This document shows positions 8,571 through 16,094 of a DNA stretch of 46,646 nt, in pieces. The DNA comes from Lacrimispora sp. 210928-DFI.3.58 (GTDB lineage: Bacteria; Bacillota; Clostridia; Lachnospirales; Lachnospiraceae). A program made the position numbers and the translations under genes. How positions within the stretch are numbered: position 1 is the stretch's first letter; each line of letters starts with the position of its first letter. The stretch is from positions 1-46,646 of the forward strand of contig NZ_JAJCIC010000036.1 in assembly GCF_020554865.1 (NCBI RefSeq), given 5' to 3'. The notes beneath the pieces were generated by a model. It saw nothing but the letters and a program-made list of their open reading frames with translations, ran no database searches and had not been told where the DNA came from.

Positions 8571-9194
8571 TCATACCGGAGCAAAACGGCTGACACAAGA
8601 TTCATATTCACTTCTGGTATCCAGATCGATCCATACGCCCGGATCATCCACGGGAACATAGCGGCTGATTGCCTCGTACTGTGTCCATATGCGCCGCAGC
8701 CCGCCTTCTCCCTGATACTCCAGTATATGCGGGATAAGGCTTTTGTGTATCAGAGGAGGATGCTTTGGATGGCCCTCCAGGGTGGGGAAAAGCAAAAAAG
8801 AGCCCTGTTTAGGCCGGGCATTCAGCAGATGGGAAAAGGTGCTTCTGCTCACCACAGGCATATCACCGGGCAGCAGGAAAAAAGACTGGCATTCCGGCAT
8901 GGCGCGCAGCCCGCACTTCACAGACTCCAGCATATCAGTTGATCCATACTGAAGGTTCCAGGCACAGATGACCTCGGAGCCATACCGCTTTTTCAGGACA
9001 GCCTCCAGCTCCGGTCCGCGAAAGCCCAGGACAACAATGACCTGACGTACATGGGCAGAGAGCATACTGTCTATGGAAGCTTCGATCAGGGTTTTGGAGC
9101 CAAAGGGGAGCAGCGGCTTGAAGGCTCCCATGCGAGAGGAGAGTCCGGCAGCCAGAATGAGGCCATTTACAGGACAGATATTGTCTATTTGCAT
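8571..9194 (-). CDS. mocA: MocA-like molybdenum cofactor nucleotidyltransferase
   Basis: A 207-residue NTP-transferase of the MobA/MocA superfamily. It probably adds CMP (or another nucleotide) to molybdopterin, giving the dinucleotide cofactor that xanthine dehydrogenase-family enzymes use. The N terminus has the nucleotide-binding L-I-L-A-A-G-L-S-S-R-M-G followed by K-P-L-L (about residues 12-28), the loop missing from its neighbour. L-P-G-D-M-P (about 106-111) is the metal-binding acidic motif, and G-H-P-K-H-P-P (about 140) is typical of MocA. It is first in a unit with the purine permease, behind a promoter with the same dyad as the xdh operon, which supports a role in hydroxylase maturation. 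A role in a selenium-dependent variant is possible but not shown. Confidence 0.85.
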   Translation of the reverse strand: MQIDNICPVNGLILAAGLSSRMGAFKPLLPFGSKTLIEASIDSMLSAHVRQVIVVLGFRGPELEAVLKKRYGSEVICAWNLQYGSTDMLESVKCGLRAMPECQSFFLLPGDMPVVSRSTFSHLLNARPKQGSFLLFPTLEGHPKHPPLIHKSLIPHILEYQGEGGLRRIWTQYEAISRYVPVDDPGVWIDLDTRSEYESCVSRFAPV

Positions 9195-9236
9195 AAAAAA
9201 GCCCCCTTTTCATAATGGTATCTTGTATATAGTGCC

Positions 9237-9265
9237 ATTATAGAAAGGGGGGCATGGTATTTCAA
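9237..9265 (-). promoter_or_regulatory. Promoter of the mocA-permease unit
   Basis: Minus-strand TTGAAA (-35, 9260-9265) and TATAAT (-10, 9237-9242), 17 bases apart. The spacing and the overlap with the dyad are the same as at the xdh promoter. Confidence 0.8.
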
Positions 9266-9286
9266 GTTATTCCTGAAAAGAACTCG
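9263..9286. promoter_or_regulatory. 24-bp dyad operator overlapping the mocA -35 box
   Basis: The plus strand runs from CAAGTTATTC (9263) to AAAGAACTCG (9286). It is 24 bases like the xdh copy, with the same outer half-site AAGAACTCG and the same offset from the -35 box. Confidence 0.6.
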
Positions 9287-9300
9287 AACGCATGAATGCG

Positions 9301-10230
9301 TTAAGGCAGCATCCCGTTCTCGTGGAACAGGGTGGAAAAGCGGGATTGGGCGTACCGGAACACCTCATCCTCAAACTGCATCCAGGTGCGCAGGAACAGC
9401 AGGCCCTGGCTGGTAAGGGTCGTATTACCGCCCCGGCTCCCGCCGTGCCTTCGGTCTACAATAGGAAAGCCCGTCTCCGCCTCCAGTTTATTGAGCATAT
9501 CCCAGGCCTTTCCATAGGAGAGGGCCATGGCGGTACAGGCGCTGCGCACAGAATGGGTGTCATAGATCAGGTAGAGAAGGAGCTTGATGCGGGTATTGAA
9601 AAAGGCATGCTCCTTCTGAAGGCTCAGCTGTACCGTGGGATGCAGAAGGGCCTGGTTGTGTTCGGCGAGACGCTCTTTGAGCTGCCCGCTGTCACGGATG
9701 CTGATGGAGATACCGGGATCATCCACAGGGACGACAAGCCGCCTGTGTTCTAAGGAGGCAATGGCAGAGCGCAGCCCCCCTTCCCCCTGAAAGTCCAGAA
9801 TATCAGGGACAACCGCTTCTGACAGCACAATGGGATGACCGCCGGTGCCGTTGTAGGATGGCGTGATGATGTCGCTGTCCGCAGCCAGGAGCTGGCGGAT
9901 GGTGTTGGAAGTGAACATGGGCACATTCACCGGAGTGAAGACCATGCGGTCACATTTGCCCTGAAGGTAGCGCAGGCCTATTTTGACAGACTCAAAAAGC
10001 TCCGGCTCCTCGCAGTCATCATTGCGGACAAAGATAACACCATAGCCGGAAAGCTGATATTTTACCTCAAATTCTTCTGTGCCGGTGACAATGACAATAG
10101 GAAAAATGCCTGCCTGCTGAAAGGACAGAACCAGTCTCTTGATGATCGAAATAGACCCGATCTGCAGCAATGGCAGGGCCGTTTTCTTGCTGGCGGCTGC
10201 AATGATCCCGCCTATACGGTTGATCTTCAT
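9301..10230 (-). CDS. Degenerate MocA-like domain fused to ModE-type DNA-binding domain
   Basis: A 309-residue two-domain protein. Residues 1 to about 195 have the MocA/MobA fold, still with an F-T-P-V-N-V-P-M segment and G-T-G-G-H-P-I-V-L like its neighbour, but the N-terminal nucleotide loop reads G-I-I-A-A-A-S-K-K-T-A-L-P-L-L: the S-R-M-G of active enzymes is lost. Residues from about 205 carry a ModE N-terminal-type winged helix: S-Y-G-K-A-W-D-M-L-N-K-L-E (about 235-247), then R-R-H-G-G-S-R-G-G-N-T-T-L-T (about 259-272). I infer a regulator in which a former cofactor-processing domain may sense a molybdopterin compound or molybdate state. It is upstream of mocA on the same strand but has its own likely promoter with a half-conserved copy of the dyad. 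It could still be an enzyme with a regulatory tail. Confidence 0.75.
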   Translation of the reverse strand: MKINRIGGIIAAASKKTALPLLQIGSISIIKRLVLSFQQAGIFPIVIVTGTEEFEVKYQLSGYGVIFVRNDDCEEPELFESVKIGLRYLQGKCDRMVFTPVNVPMFTSNTIRQLLAADSDIITPSYNGTGGHPIVLSEAVVPDILDFQGEGGLRSAIASLEHRRLVVPVDDPGISISIRDSGQLKERLAEHNQALLHPTVQLSLQKEHAFFNTRIKLLLYLIYDTHSVRSACTAMALSYGKAWDMLNKLEAETGFPIVDRRHGGSRGGNTTLTSQGLLFLRTWMQFEDEVFRYAQSRFSTLFHENGMLP

Positions 10231-10278
10231 TTTACCGTTGCCTCCTTAAATTGAATCGCTTGATCCGTTATTCTCTAT

Positions 10279-10307
10279 ATGGTATCACGAGATTTTGGAA
10301 AGAGCAA
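10279..10307 (-). promoter_or_regulatory. Possible promoter of the MocA-ModE fusion gene
   Basis: Minus-strand TTGCTC (10302-10307) and TACCAT (10279-10284) are 17 bases apart. The boxes are weak, but they sit in the same place relative to the dyad copy as at the two stronger promoters. Confidence 0.4.
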
Positions 10308-10328
10308 GTTCTTCTGGAGAGGAGGTCA
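10305..10328. promoter_or_regulatory. Half-conserved copy of the hydroxylase-locus dyad
   Basis: CAAGTTCTTC (10305-10314) matches one arm of the dyad found at 7075 and 9263; the other arm is degenerate. It overlaps the end of the Crp/Fnr gene and the predicted -35 box of the fusion gene. Confidence 0.45.
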
Positions 10329-10976
10329 GGAGAGCAGATGGACGCATTTTTTATCCATTTCAATCAGCTCTTCCTCTTTCATGCGCTTTAATTCTCTGGT
10401 CATGGCACTGCGGTCAATAGAGAGATAGTCGGCCAGGTCCACCATGGTAAAGGGCAGACAGAAGGTAGGTGCCTTTGCCTGGGCTGCCAGCTGGGAAAAA
10501 TAGCACATGAGCTTTTCGCGGATGGTGCGCTGGGACAAGACCTCCACCCGGCGGCTTAAGCTTAGGGCGCGCTCTGATATGAGGTTCAGCAGGTTCTGGG
10601 TCAGCTGGTGGTGGTGAGGACAGGCCTTTGTGCAGGAAGCGCTGACTTTGCAGTATTGGAGGAACAGGACAGTGCAGGGGGTGTCGCAGATGACATGGAC
10701 ACCGGCCTGTTCGCTGCAGTCATAGGACAGCATCTGCCCAAACAGATCCTGTGGGCCAAGGCGTTCCAGAATAGTCCTTGCTCCATTGTATTCATAGCGG
10801 ACAACAGAGGCAGTCCCGCTGCCAATGATGCCGATCTCCTGGAAGCTGCTGCTGTAGCAGCAGATGGTCTCCCCGCTCTCAAAGGATTTTGTCCTGGCCC
10901 CCAGACATGACAGAAGGCGTTTGTATTCTTCCATGGAAATGTCCTTAAACAGGTTTTTCTGAAAATATTCGGTCAT
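10326..10976 (-). CDS. Crp/Fnr-family transcription regulator
   Basis: A 216-residue regulator with an N-terminal cyclic-nucleotide-binding-type beta barrel (about residues 20-130) and a C-terminal winged helix (about 145-216). The recognition region reads V-D-L-A-D-Y-L-S-I-D-R-S-A-M-T-R-E-L (about 180-197), a typical Crp-family helix-turn-helix. Between the barrel and the dimer helix is a cysteine group, C-x6-C-x3-C near residues 109-120. I cannot say whether it binds a ligand, a cluster or nothing. The gene is just upstream of the MocA-ModE gene on the same strand and may control the hydroxylase locus. Its own promoter has a palindrome over the -35 box, which would allow autoregulation. Confidence 0.85.
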   Translation of the reverse strand: MTEYFQKNLFKDISMEEYKRLLSCLGARTKSFESGETICCYSSSFQEIGIIGSGTASVVRYEYNGARTILERLGPQDLFGQMLSYDCSEQAGVHVICDTPCTVLFLQYCKVSASCTKACPHHHQLTQNLLNLISERALSLSRRVEVLSQRTIREKLMCYFSQLAAQAKAPTFCLPFTMVDLADYLSIDRSAMTRELKRMKEEELIEMDKKCVHLLS

Positions 10977-11014
10977 ATGGTACTCCTCTTGCTTCTTGCA
11001 ATGTGATCACTTCT

Positions 11015-11043
11015 ATCATAATACGTTTGTGTTGCAAATGCAA
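11015..11043 (-). promoter_or_regulatory. Promoter of the Crp/Fnr gene
   Basis: Minus-strand TTGCAT (-35, 11038-11043) and TATGAT (-10, 11015-11020), spacer 17. The -10 box is about 38 bases from the start codon. Confidence 0.65.
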
Positions 11044-11044
11044 C
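11031..11044. promoter_or_regulatory. Palindrome over the Crp/Fnr -35 box
   Basis: GTTGCA-AA-TGCAAC, two perfect 6-base arms with a 2-base centre, covers the -35 element. It is a possible operator, maybe for the Crp/Fnr protein itself, although it is not the classical TGTGA-N6-TCACA site. Confidence 0.4.
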
Positions 11045-11115
11045 TATTATGATGATGCGGCACATTAACGTGATGGCTGACAACAGTGCAGGCTGGATGA
11101 AAGAGAGAATGGGAC

Positions 11116-11133
11116 ACAACTAAAAAGTTGTGA
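11116..11133. promoter_or_regulatory. Perfect dyad upstream of the aconitase promoter
   Basis: CACAACT-AAAA-AGTTGTG has two perfect 7-base arms. It ends 19 bases before the -35 box of the aconitase operon, a fitting place for an activator or an upstream operator. A further half-like CACAAC follows at about 11140. Confidence 0.45.
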
Positions 11134-11152
11134 AAACCACAACAAATTAACT

Positions 11153-11181
11153 GGACAAATGAGATATTTTGTTTTATAGTA
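11153..11181 (+). promoter_or_regulatory. Promoter of the aconitase-citrate synthase-IDH operon
   Basis: TGGACA (11153-11158) and TATAGT (11176-11181) with a 17-base spacer. The start codon is 155 bases beyond the -10 box, leaving a long leader. Confidence 0.65.
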
Positions 11182-11188
11182 TAAACCA

Positions 11189-11316
11189 ATGAAGGCAAGG
11201 GGGCAGGCATAGGAGTACAGCTTGCCCTTTTCATCTTTTCATCATATAAGAAAGTTCTCCGGACTTCCCTATATGAAAAAGCCCGGTCTGCAGGATCGCA
11301 ACCCTAAAGGGGGCTA
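11189..11316 (+). other. Structured 5' leader of the aconitase operon
   Basis: Three possible hairpins follow one another in the leader. The first pairs GGCAAG (11195-11200) with CTTGCC (11222-11227), plus an outer ATGAA/TTCAT, and is followed by T-rich sequence. The second pairs CATATA (11244) with TATATG (11271) and AAGT with ACTT inside. The third pairs AGCCC (11281) with GGGCT (11312). I do not recognise a known riboswitch. The rest of 10977-11336 holds the two promoters and two dyads listed separately. Confidence 0.35.
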
Positions 11317-11336
11317 AAAATTAGGAGGTAGATAAT

Positions 11337-13643
11337 ATGGTATCACTATATGAAGGCGGCATCTATCTGGTAAATGGAACAGAAATCGTTCCGGAGAAGG
11401 AGGGTGCAAAGGTAAAAGCACTGACAGGAAAAGATGCAGAAAAGGAATCTGCCAGGAAGGGAACCATCGCGTATTCCATTCTGAAGGCTCACAACACATC
11501 CGACAACATGGAGCATCTGAAGCTCAAATTCGACAGCATGGCATCTCACGATATTACCTTTGTAGGAATCGTGCAGACAGCCAAGGCATCGGGCATGGAA
11601 CAATTCCCAATCCCTTATGTATTGACAAATTGTCATAATACGCTCTGTGCAGTGGGCGGAACCATCAATGAAGACGATCACATGTTCGGCCTTTCCGCTG
11701 CAAAAAAATACGGCGGTATCTATGTTCCTCCCCATATTGCGGTCATTCATCAGTATATGAGGGAGATGATGGCAGGCTGCGGAAGGATGATCTTAGGTTC
11801 CGACAGCCATACCCGCTACGGCGCTCTGGGAACCATGGCTGTGGGAGAGGGCGGCGGAGAGCTGGTAAAGCAGCTTCTTTGTGACACCTATGATGTGGCT
11901 TATCCGGGAGTGGTTGCCGTATATCTGGACGGCGCGCCAAGGCCGGGCACAGGTCCTCAGGATATTGCCCTGGCGATCATCGGAGCCGTATTTAAGAATG
12001 GATATGTAAAGAATAAGGTAATGGAGTTTGTAGGCCCAGGCGTTGCATCCATGACGACCGATTACCGCAATGGCGTAGATGTTATGACAACGGAGACGAC
12101 CTGCCTTTCCTCCATCTGGAAGACGGATGAGGATACAAGGGCTTATCTTGCAAAGCATCACAGGGAGGATGCATATAAGGAGCTGGCGCCTGCAGATGTG
12201 GCATACTATGACGGCTGCGTGTATGTAGACTTATCTACCGTAAAGCCCATGATCGCTCTTCCCTTCCATCCCAGCAATACATATGAGATCGATGAGTTAA
12301 AGGCAAATCTGACCGATATCCTGGGCTCTGTGGAGGCAGAGGCGGCCAAGGTGTCCGGAGGCAAGGCACAGTTTACCCTCCTTGACAAGGTAAAGGGAGG
12401 AGAGCTTTTCGTGCAGCAGGCTGTGATCGCAGGCTGTGCAGGCGGTACCTACTCTAATGTAATGGAAGCAGCCCAGGCGTTAAAGGGCAGAAACTGCGGC
12501 TGCGATGAATTTTCACTGGCAGTTTATCCATCCTCCCAGCCGGTATTTGCAGATCTGGTAAAGAAGGGAGCGGTATCTGACCTGATGGATGCAGGTGCGA
12601 TCATCCGCACAGCCTTCTGCGGCCCCTGCTTCGGCGCAGGAGATACGCCCTGCAACAATGGCTTAAGCATCCGCCACACCACCAGGAACTTCCCAAACAG
12701 GGAGGGCTCCAAGCCGGGAAATGGACAGATGGCGGCGGTGGCCCTTATGGATGCCCGTTCCATCGCAGCTACTGCTGCAAACGGCGGACGGCTGACCTCC
12801 GCATGGGAGATGGACGGCTGGGACAATGTGCCTGAATATGAATTTGACGATATTTCCTATAAGAACCGTGTATACATGGGTTATGGAAAGGGAGAGGCTG
12901 AAAAGTCCCTCGTATATGGCCCAAATATCAAGGACTGGCCGGAGATGAGTCCGTTGGCGGATAATATCCTTTTAAAGGTATGTTCTAAGATCATGGACCC
13001 TGTTACCACAACAGATGAGCTGATACCTTCCGGAGAGACCTCCTCCTACCGCTCCAATCCTCTGGGACTGGCGGAGTTTACCCTTTCCAGAAGAGATCCT
13101 GAGTACGTAGGAAGGGCAAAGGAAGTGGATAAGCTGGAAAAGGCCAGAACAAAGGCCGGAGAGGCAGAGGAGCTTGCCCTGGAGCCGGTACTGGCCGGTA
13201 TCTTTGAAAAGATCCGCACCATTCCGGGAAATGAGAATGTCCGCGCAGGAGAGACAGAAATCGGAAGCATGGTCTATGCTGTGAAGCCGGGTGACGGCTC
13301 TGCCAGAGAGCAGGCTGCCAGCTGTCAGAGAGTGATCGGCGGGCTGGCAAATATCTGCAGGGAGTACGCCACAAAGCGTTACCGCTCCAATGTGATGAAC
13401 TGGGGGATGGTTCCATTCCAGATGGAGGCAGAGCCGGAGTTTGAAGTAGGCGACTACATTTATGTGCCGGGCATTAAGGCAGCCTTAGACGGCGACTTAA
13501 AGGACATCAAGGCCTACGTGCTGGGCAAGGGAACTGAGGATGGCATAAAGGAGCTTACGCTGTACATTGCCGATATGACAGCAGAAGAGCGTGAGATCGT
13601 AAAGGCAGGCTGCCTGATCAATTATAATAAGAACCGTCACTGA
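11337..13643 (+). CDS. Aconitate hydratase
   Basis: A 768-residue aconitase interconverting citrate and isocitrate through a 4Fe-4S cluster. The cluster cysteines are visible in [10 protein letters not shown] (about residue 370) and F-C-G-P-C-F-G (about 428-434). The [10 protein letters not shown] segment (about 155-164) matches the substrate-binding D-S-H-T. A swivel domain follows at the C terminus with S-S-Y-R-S-N-P-L-G near residue 570. AGGAGG precedes the ATG at good spacing. Citrate synthase and isocitrate dehydrogenase follow in the same direction, forming the oxidative branch from oxaloacetate to 2-oxoglutarate. No 2-oxoglutarate dehydrogenase is nearby, which fits glutamate synthesis in a fermenting anaerobe. 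Confidence 0.92.
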   Translation: MVSLYEGGIYLVNGTEIVPEKEGAKVKALTGKDAEKESARKGTIAYSILKAHNTSDNMEHLKLKFDSMASHDITFVGIVQTAKASGMEQFPIPYVLTNCHNTLCAVGGTINEDDHMFGLSAAKKYGGIYVPPHIAVIHQYMREMMAGCGRMILGSDSHTRYGALGTMAVGEGGGELVKQLLCDTYDVAYPGVVAVYLDGAPRPGTGPQDIALAIIGAVFKNGYVKNKVMEFVGPGVASMTTDYRNGVDVMTTETTCLSSIWKTDEDTRAYLAKHHREDAYKELAPADVAYYDGCVYVDLSTVKPMIALPFHPSNTYEIDELKANLTDILGSVEAEAAKVSGGKAQFTLLDKVKGGELFVQQAVIAGCAGGTYSNVMEAAQALKGRNCGCDEFSLAVYPSSQPVFADLVKKGAVSDLMDAGAIIRTAFCGPCFGAGDTPCNNGLSIRHTTRNFPNREGSKPGNGQMAAVALMDARSIAATAANGGRLTSAWEMDGWDNVPEYEFDDISYKNRVYMGYGKGEAEKSLVYGPNIKDWPEMSPLADNILLKVCSKIMDPVTTTDELIPSGETSSYRSNPLGLAEFTLSRRDPEYVGRAKEVDKLEKARTKAGEAEELALEPVLAGIFEKIRTIPGNENVRAGETEIGSMVYAVKPGDGSAREQAASCQRVIGGLANICREYATKRYRSNVMNWGMVPFQMEAEPEFEVGDYIYVPGIKAALDGDLKDIKAYVLGKGTEDGIKELTLYIADMTAEEREIVKAGCLINYNKNRH

Positions 13644-13674
13644 CAACCAGGAAATGCAGAAAGGAAGATCAACA

Positions 13675-15015
13675 TTGGTAAAAGAAAGCTATCTGGCACA
13701 ATTCTATGGAAAATCTCAGAACTATACGGATATTCCGAATAAATGGTACAAAGAGTACAATGTAAAGAAGGGCCTGCGCAATGAAGACGGAACAGGCGTG
13801 CGCATCGGATTGACGAGAGTGGCAGACGTTGTGGGCTATGAGGAGACGGAAGAAGGGATCAAAGCCATACCCGGTAAGCTGTTCTACAGGGGAATTGATG
13901 TCAATGATCTGGTCATGGGCAAGAGAGGCAGCCATTTTGGATACGAGGAGGTATGCTTCCTGCTGCTTTTTGGCTATCTGCCAAAGGAGAAGGAGTTAGA
14001 CAGCTTCTGCAGCATTATCAGGGACTGCTATGAGATACCGGATGAATTCGTGGAAATGAACCTTCTGCGCATGCCGGGCAGGAACTTGATGAATAAGCTC
14101 CAGGATGCGGTGCTTACCCTCTACAATTATGATGAGGACCCGGATAACACAGAGGTGTATGAGACCCTGGTAAAGGGAATCAACCTTCTGGCAAAGCTGC
14201 CCTCCATTGCCTGCTATGCATATCAGAGCAAGGTGCATTATTATAACAGGGACAGCTTATTTATCCACTATGCAAATCCGGAATACTCCATTGCAGAGAA
14301 TTTCTTAAGCCTTTTGAGAAAGGATCAGAAATTCTCCGTGAAGGAAGCCGGGCTGTTAGATACCATACTTATGCTCCACGCAGACCACGGCGGCGGTAAC
14401 AACTCTACCTTTACCAATGTGGTGATCTCCTCCACGGGAACGGATATCTACTCCACCGTGTCCGGCAGCATCGGTTCCTTAAAGGGACCGCGCCACGGAG
14501 GAGCCAATATCAAGGTGGCCGAGATGATGGATGCCGTGCTGGAGGAGGCAGGCGGCTATGAGGCTGACGACGCCCGCATCCGTCAGGCAGTGGAAAAGCT
14601 CATGGCAGGGAAGCTCTACGACCAGTCCGGCCTTGTCTACGGCTTCGGCCATGCGGTCTATACTATTTCCGATCCCCGTGCGGAGATGCTGAGAGAGTGC
14701 TGCATTGCGGTGGCAAAGGAAAAGAACCTGATGACAGAGCTGGATTTCCGCATGCGGTTTGAGCGCATTGCAAAGGAGGTCATGGAGGAGAAGAAGGGCC
14801 GTTCCCTTCCGACAAATGTGGACTACTACAGCGGCTTTGCCTATGAGATGTTAGGCATCCCAAGAGATCTCTATACACCGCTGTTCATGTGCAGCCGTAT
14901 CGTGGGCTGGGTGGCACACAATATTGAGAATAAGCTGTATGACGGCCGCATCATGCGTCCGGCAACGAAGTATGTGGGCGAGAACCATGAATATGTTCCA
15001 ATGGAGGAGAGATAA
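13675..15015 (+). CDS. gltA: Citrate synthase
   Basis: A 446-residue citrate synthase joining acetyl-CoA and oxaloacetate. Catalytic regions are clear: L-H-A-D-H-G-G-G-N-N-S-T (about residue 240), G-P-R-H-G-G-A-N (about 275) and G-F-G-H-A-V-Y (about 325) with D-P-R just after, then N-V-D-Y-Y-S-G (about 380). I start it at TTG 13675 because AAAGGAAG stands 7 bases before it. The ATG at 13654 has a poor, abutting Shine-Dalgarno and would add seven residues (MQKGRST). It lies 31 bases after the aconitase stop and 2 bases before the IDH start, so the three genes form one operon. Confidence 0.92.
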   Translation: MVKESYLAQFYGKSQNYTDIPNKWYKEYNVKKGLRNEDGTGVRIGLTRVADVVGYEETEEGIKAIPGKLFYRGIDVNDLVMGKRGSHFGYEEVCFLLLFGYLPKEKELDSFCSIIRDCYEIPDEFVEMNLLRMPGRNLMNKLQDAVLTLYNYDEDPDNTEVYETLVKGINLLAKLPSIACYAYQSKVHYYNRDSLFIHYANPEYSIAENFLSLLRKDQKFSVKEAGLLDTILMLHADHGGGNNSTFTNVVISSTGTDIYSTVSGSIGSLKGPRHGGANIKVAEMMDAVLEEAGGYEADDARIRQAVEKLMAGKLYDQSGLVYGFGHAVYTISDPRAEMLRECCIAVAKEKNLMTELDFRMRFERIAKEVMEEKKGRSLPTNVDYYSGFAYEMLGIPRDLYTPLFMCSRIVGWVAHNIENKLYDGRIMRPATKYVGENHEYVPMEER

Positions 15016-15017
15016 CA

Positions 15018-16016
15018 ATGAGCGATAAGATTACAGTATTTAAAGGCGATGGAATCGGACCGGAGATCACAGATGCTGTGCTGGCTATCCTGGATGCAGC
15101 CGGAGCCGGACTGGAGTATGAGATCTTCAATGTGGGCGAGGCAGAGTATGAGGCTCATGGGGCGCTCATTCCGGAGGAGGCCTTTGCCTCCTTTGAGAGA
15201 AATAAAGTGCTTTTAAAATCCCCCATCACCACTCCTGTGGGCAAGGGCTTCCGCTCCTTAAATGTTATGATGCGGAAGAAATATGACCTGTACGCCAATA
15301 TCCGCCCGGCAAAGTCCAACAAGGCCGTGAAGACCGCATTTGACAATGTGGACATTGTGATGTTCAGGGAAAATACAGAGGATCTGTATGCAGGAGTGGA
15401 GGAGATGATCGACAAGGATACGGCTCACTCCATCAAGATCATCACCAGAAAATGCAGCGAGAGGATCGTGAGGGATGCCTTTGAATACGCTGTGCGCCAG
15501 GGAAGAAAGAAGGTGACCTGCGTTCACAAGGCCAACATTATGAAGCTGTCAGACGGCCTGTTCCGCGATGTGTTCTACGAGGTCAGCAGGGAATATCCCC
15601 AGATCGAGGCTGAGGATAAGATCGTTGACAACGTGGCAATGCAGCTGGTGATGAGGCCCCAGCAGTTTGATGTGGTCGTGACAGAGAATCTTTACGGAGA
15701 TATCCTGTCTGACCTGACAAGCGGCCTGATCGGCGGCCTGGGCCTTCTGCCCTCCAGCAACTTAGGCTGCGGCTACGCCATGTTTGAGGCTGTACACGGA
15801 AGCGCGCCTGATATTGCAGGAAAGGGGATCGCAAATCCCACAGCCTTCCTGTGGTCAGCCTGCATGATGCTGGAGCACATGGGAAAGAATGAGTGTGCAG
15901 CAAGGATCCGAAAGGCAGTGGATGAGGTACTGGCAGAAGGAAGTGTTATGACTCCCGACCTGGGTGGAACAGCCACCACAGCAGAATATCAGAGGGCCAT
16001 CATCGACAGGCTGTAG
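15018..16016 (+). CDS. icd: Isocitrate dehydrogenase (NAD-dependent type)
   Basis: A 332-residue beta-decarboxylating dehydrogenase. It shows G-D-G-I-G-P-E (about residues 10-16), the substrate loop R-S-L-N-V-M-M-R (about 78-85), [11 protein letters not shown] (about 115-125), N-L-Y-G-D-I-L-S-D (about 228-236) and [13 protein letters not shown]. These are shared by isocitrate, isopropylmalate and tartrate-type enzymes, but E-N-T-E-D-L-Y-A-G and the place after aconitase and citrate synthase point to isocitrate. The short single-domain form is usually NAD-linked; cofactor choice is inferred. The start follows the citrate synthase stop by 2 bases, with GGAGAG inside that gene's end as ribosome binding site. 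Confidence 0.9.
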   Translation: MSDKITVFKGDGIGPEITDAVLAILDAAGAGLEYEIFNVGEAEYEAHGALIPEEAFASFERNKVLLKSPITTPVGKGFRSLNVMMRKKYDLYANIRPAKSNKAVKTAFDNVDIVMFRENTEDLYAGVEEMIDKDTAHSIKIITRKCSERIVRDAFEYAVRQGRKKVTCVHKANIMKLSDGLFRDVFYEVSREYPQIEAEDKIVDNVAMQLVMRPQQFDVVVTENLYGDILSDLTSGLIGGLGLLPSSNLGCGYAMFEAVHGSAPDIAGKGIANPTAFLWSACMMLEHMGKNECAARIRKAVDEVLAEGSVMTPDLGGTATTAEYQRAIIDRL

Positions 16017-16027
16017 AGACAAAAGAC

Positions 16028-16075
16028 AGGCAGTATCAGACGCCGGGGAAAACGGTGCGCTGGTACTGCCTTTTT
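16028..16075. terminator. Terminator after the IDH operon
   Basis: AGGCAGTA (16028-16035) pairs with TACTGCCT (16064-16071), with an imperfect inner stem, followed by T5. The A-rich stretch before it makes it usable for the convergent helicase gene too. Confidence 0.8.
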
Positions 16076-16094
16076 ATGTCCTTCTTCACCTGGT

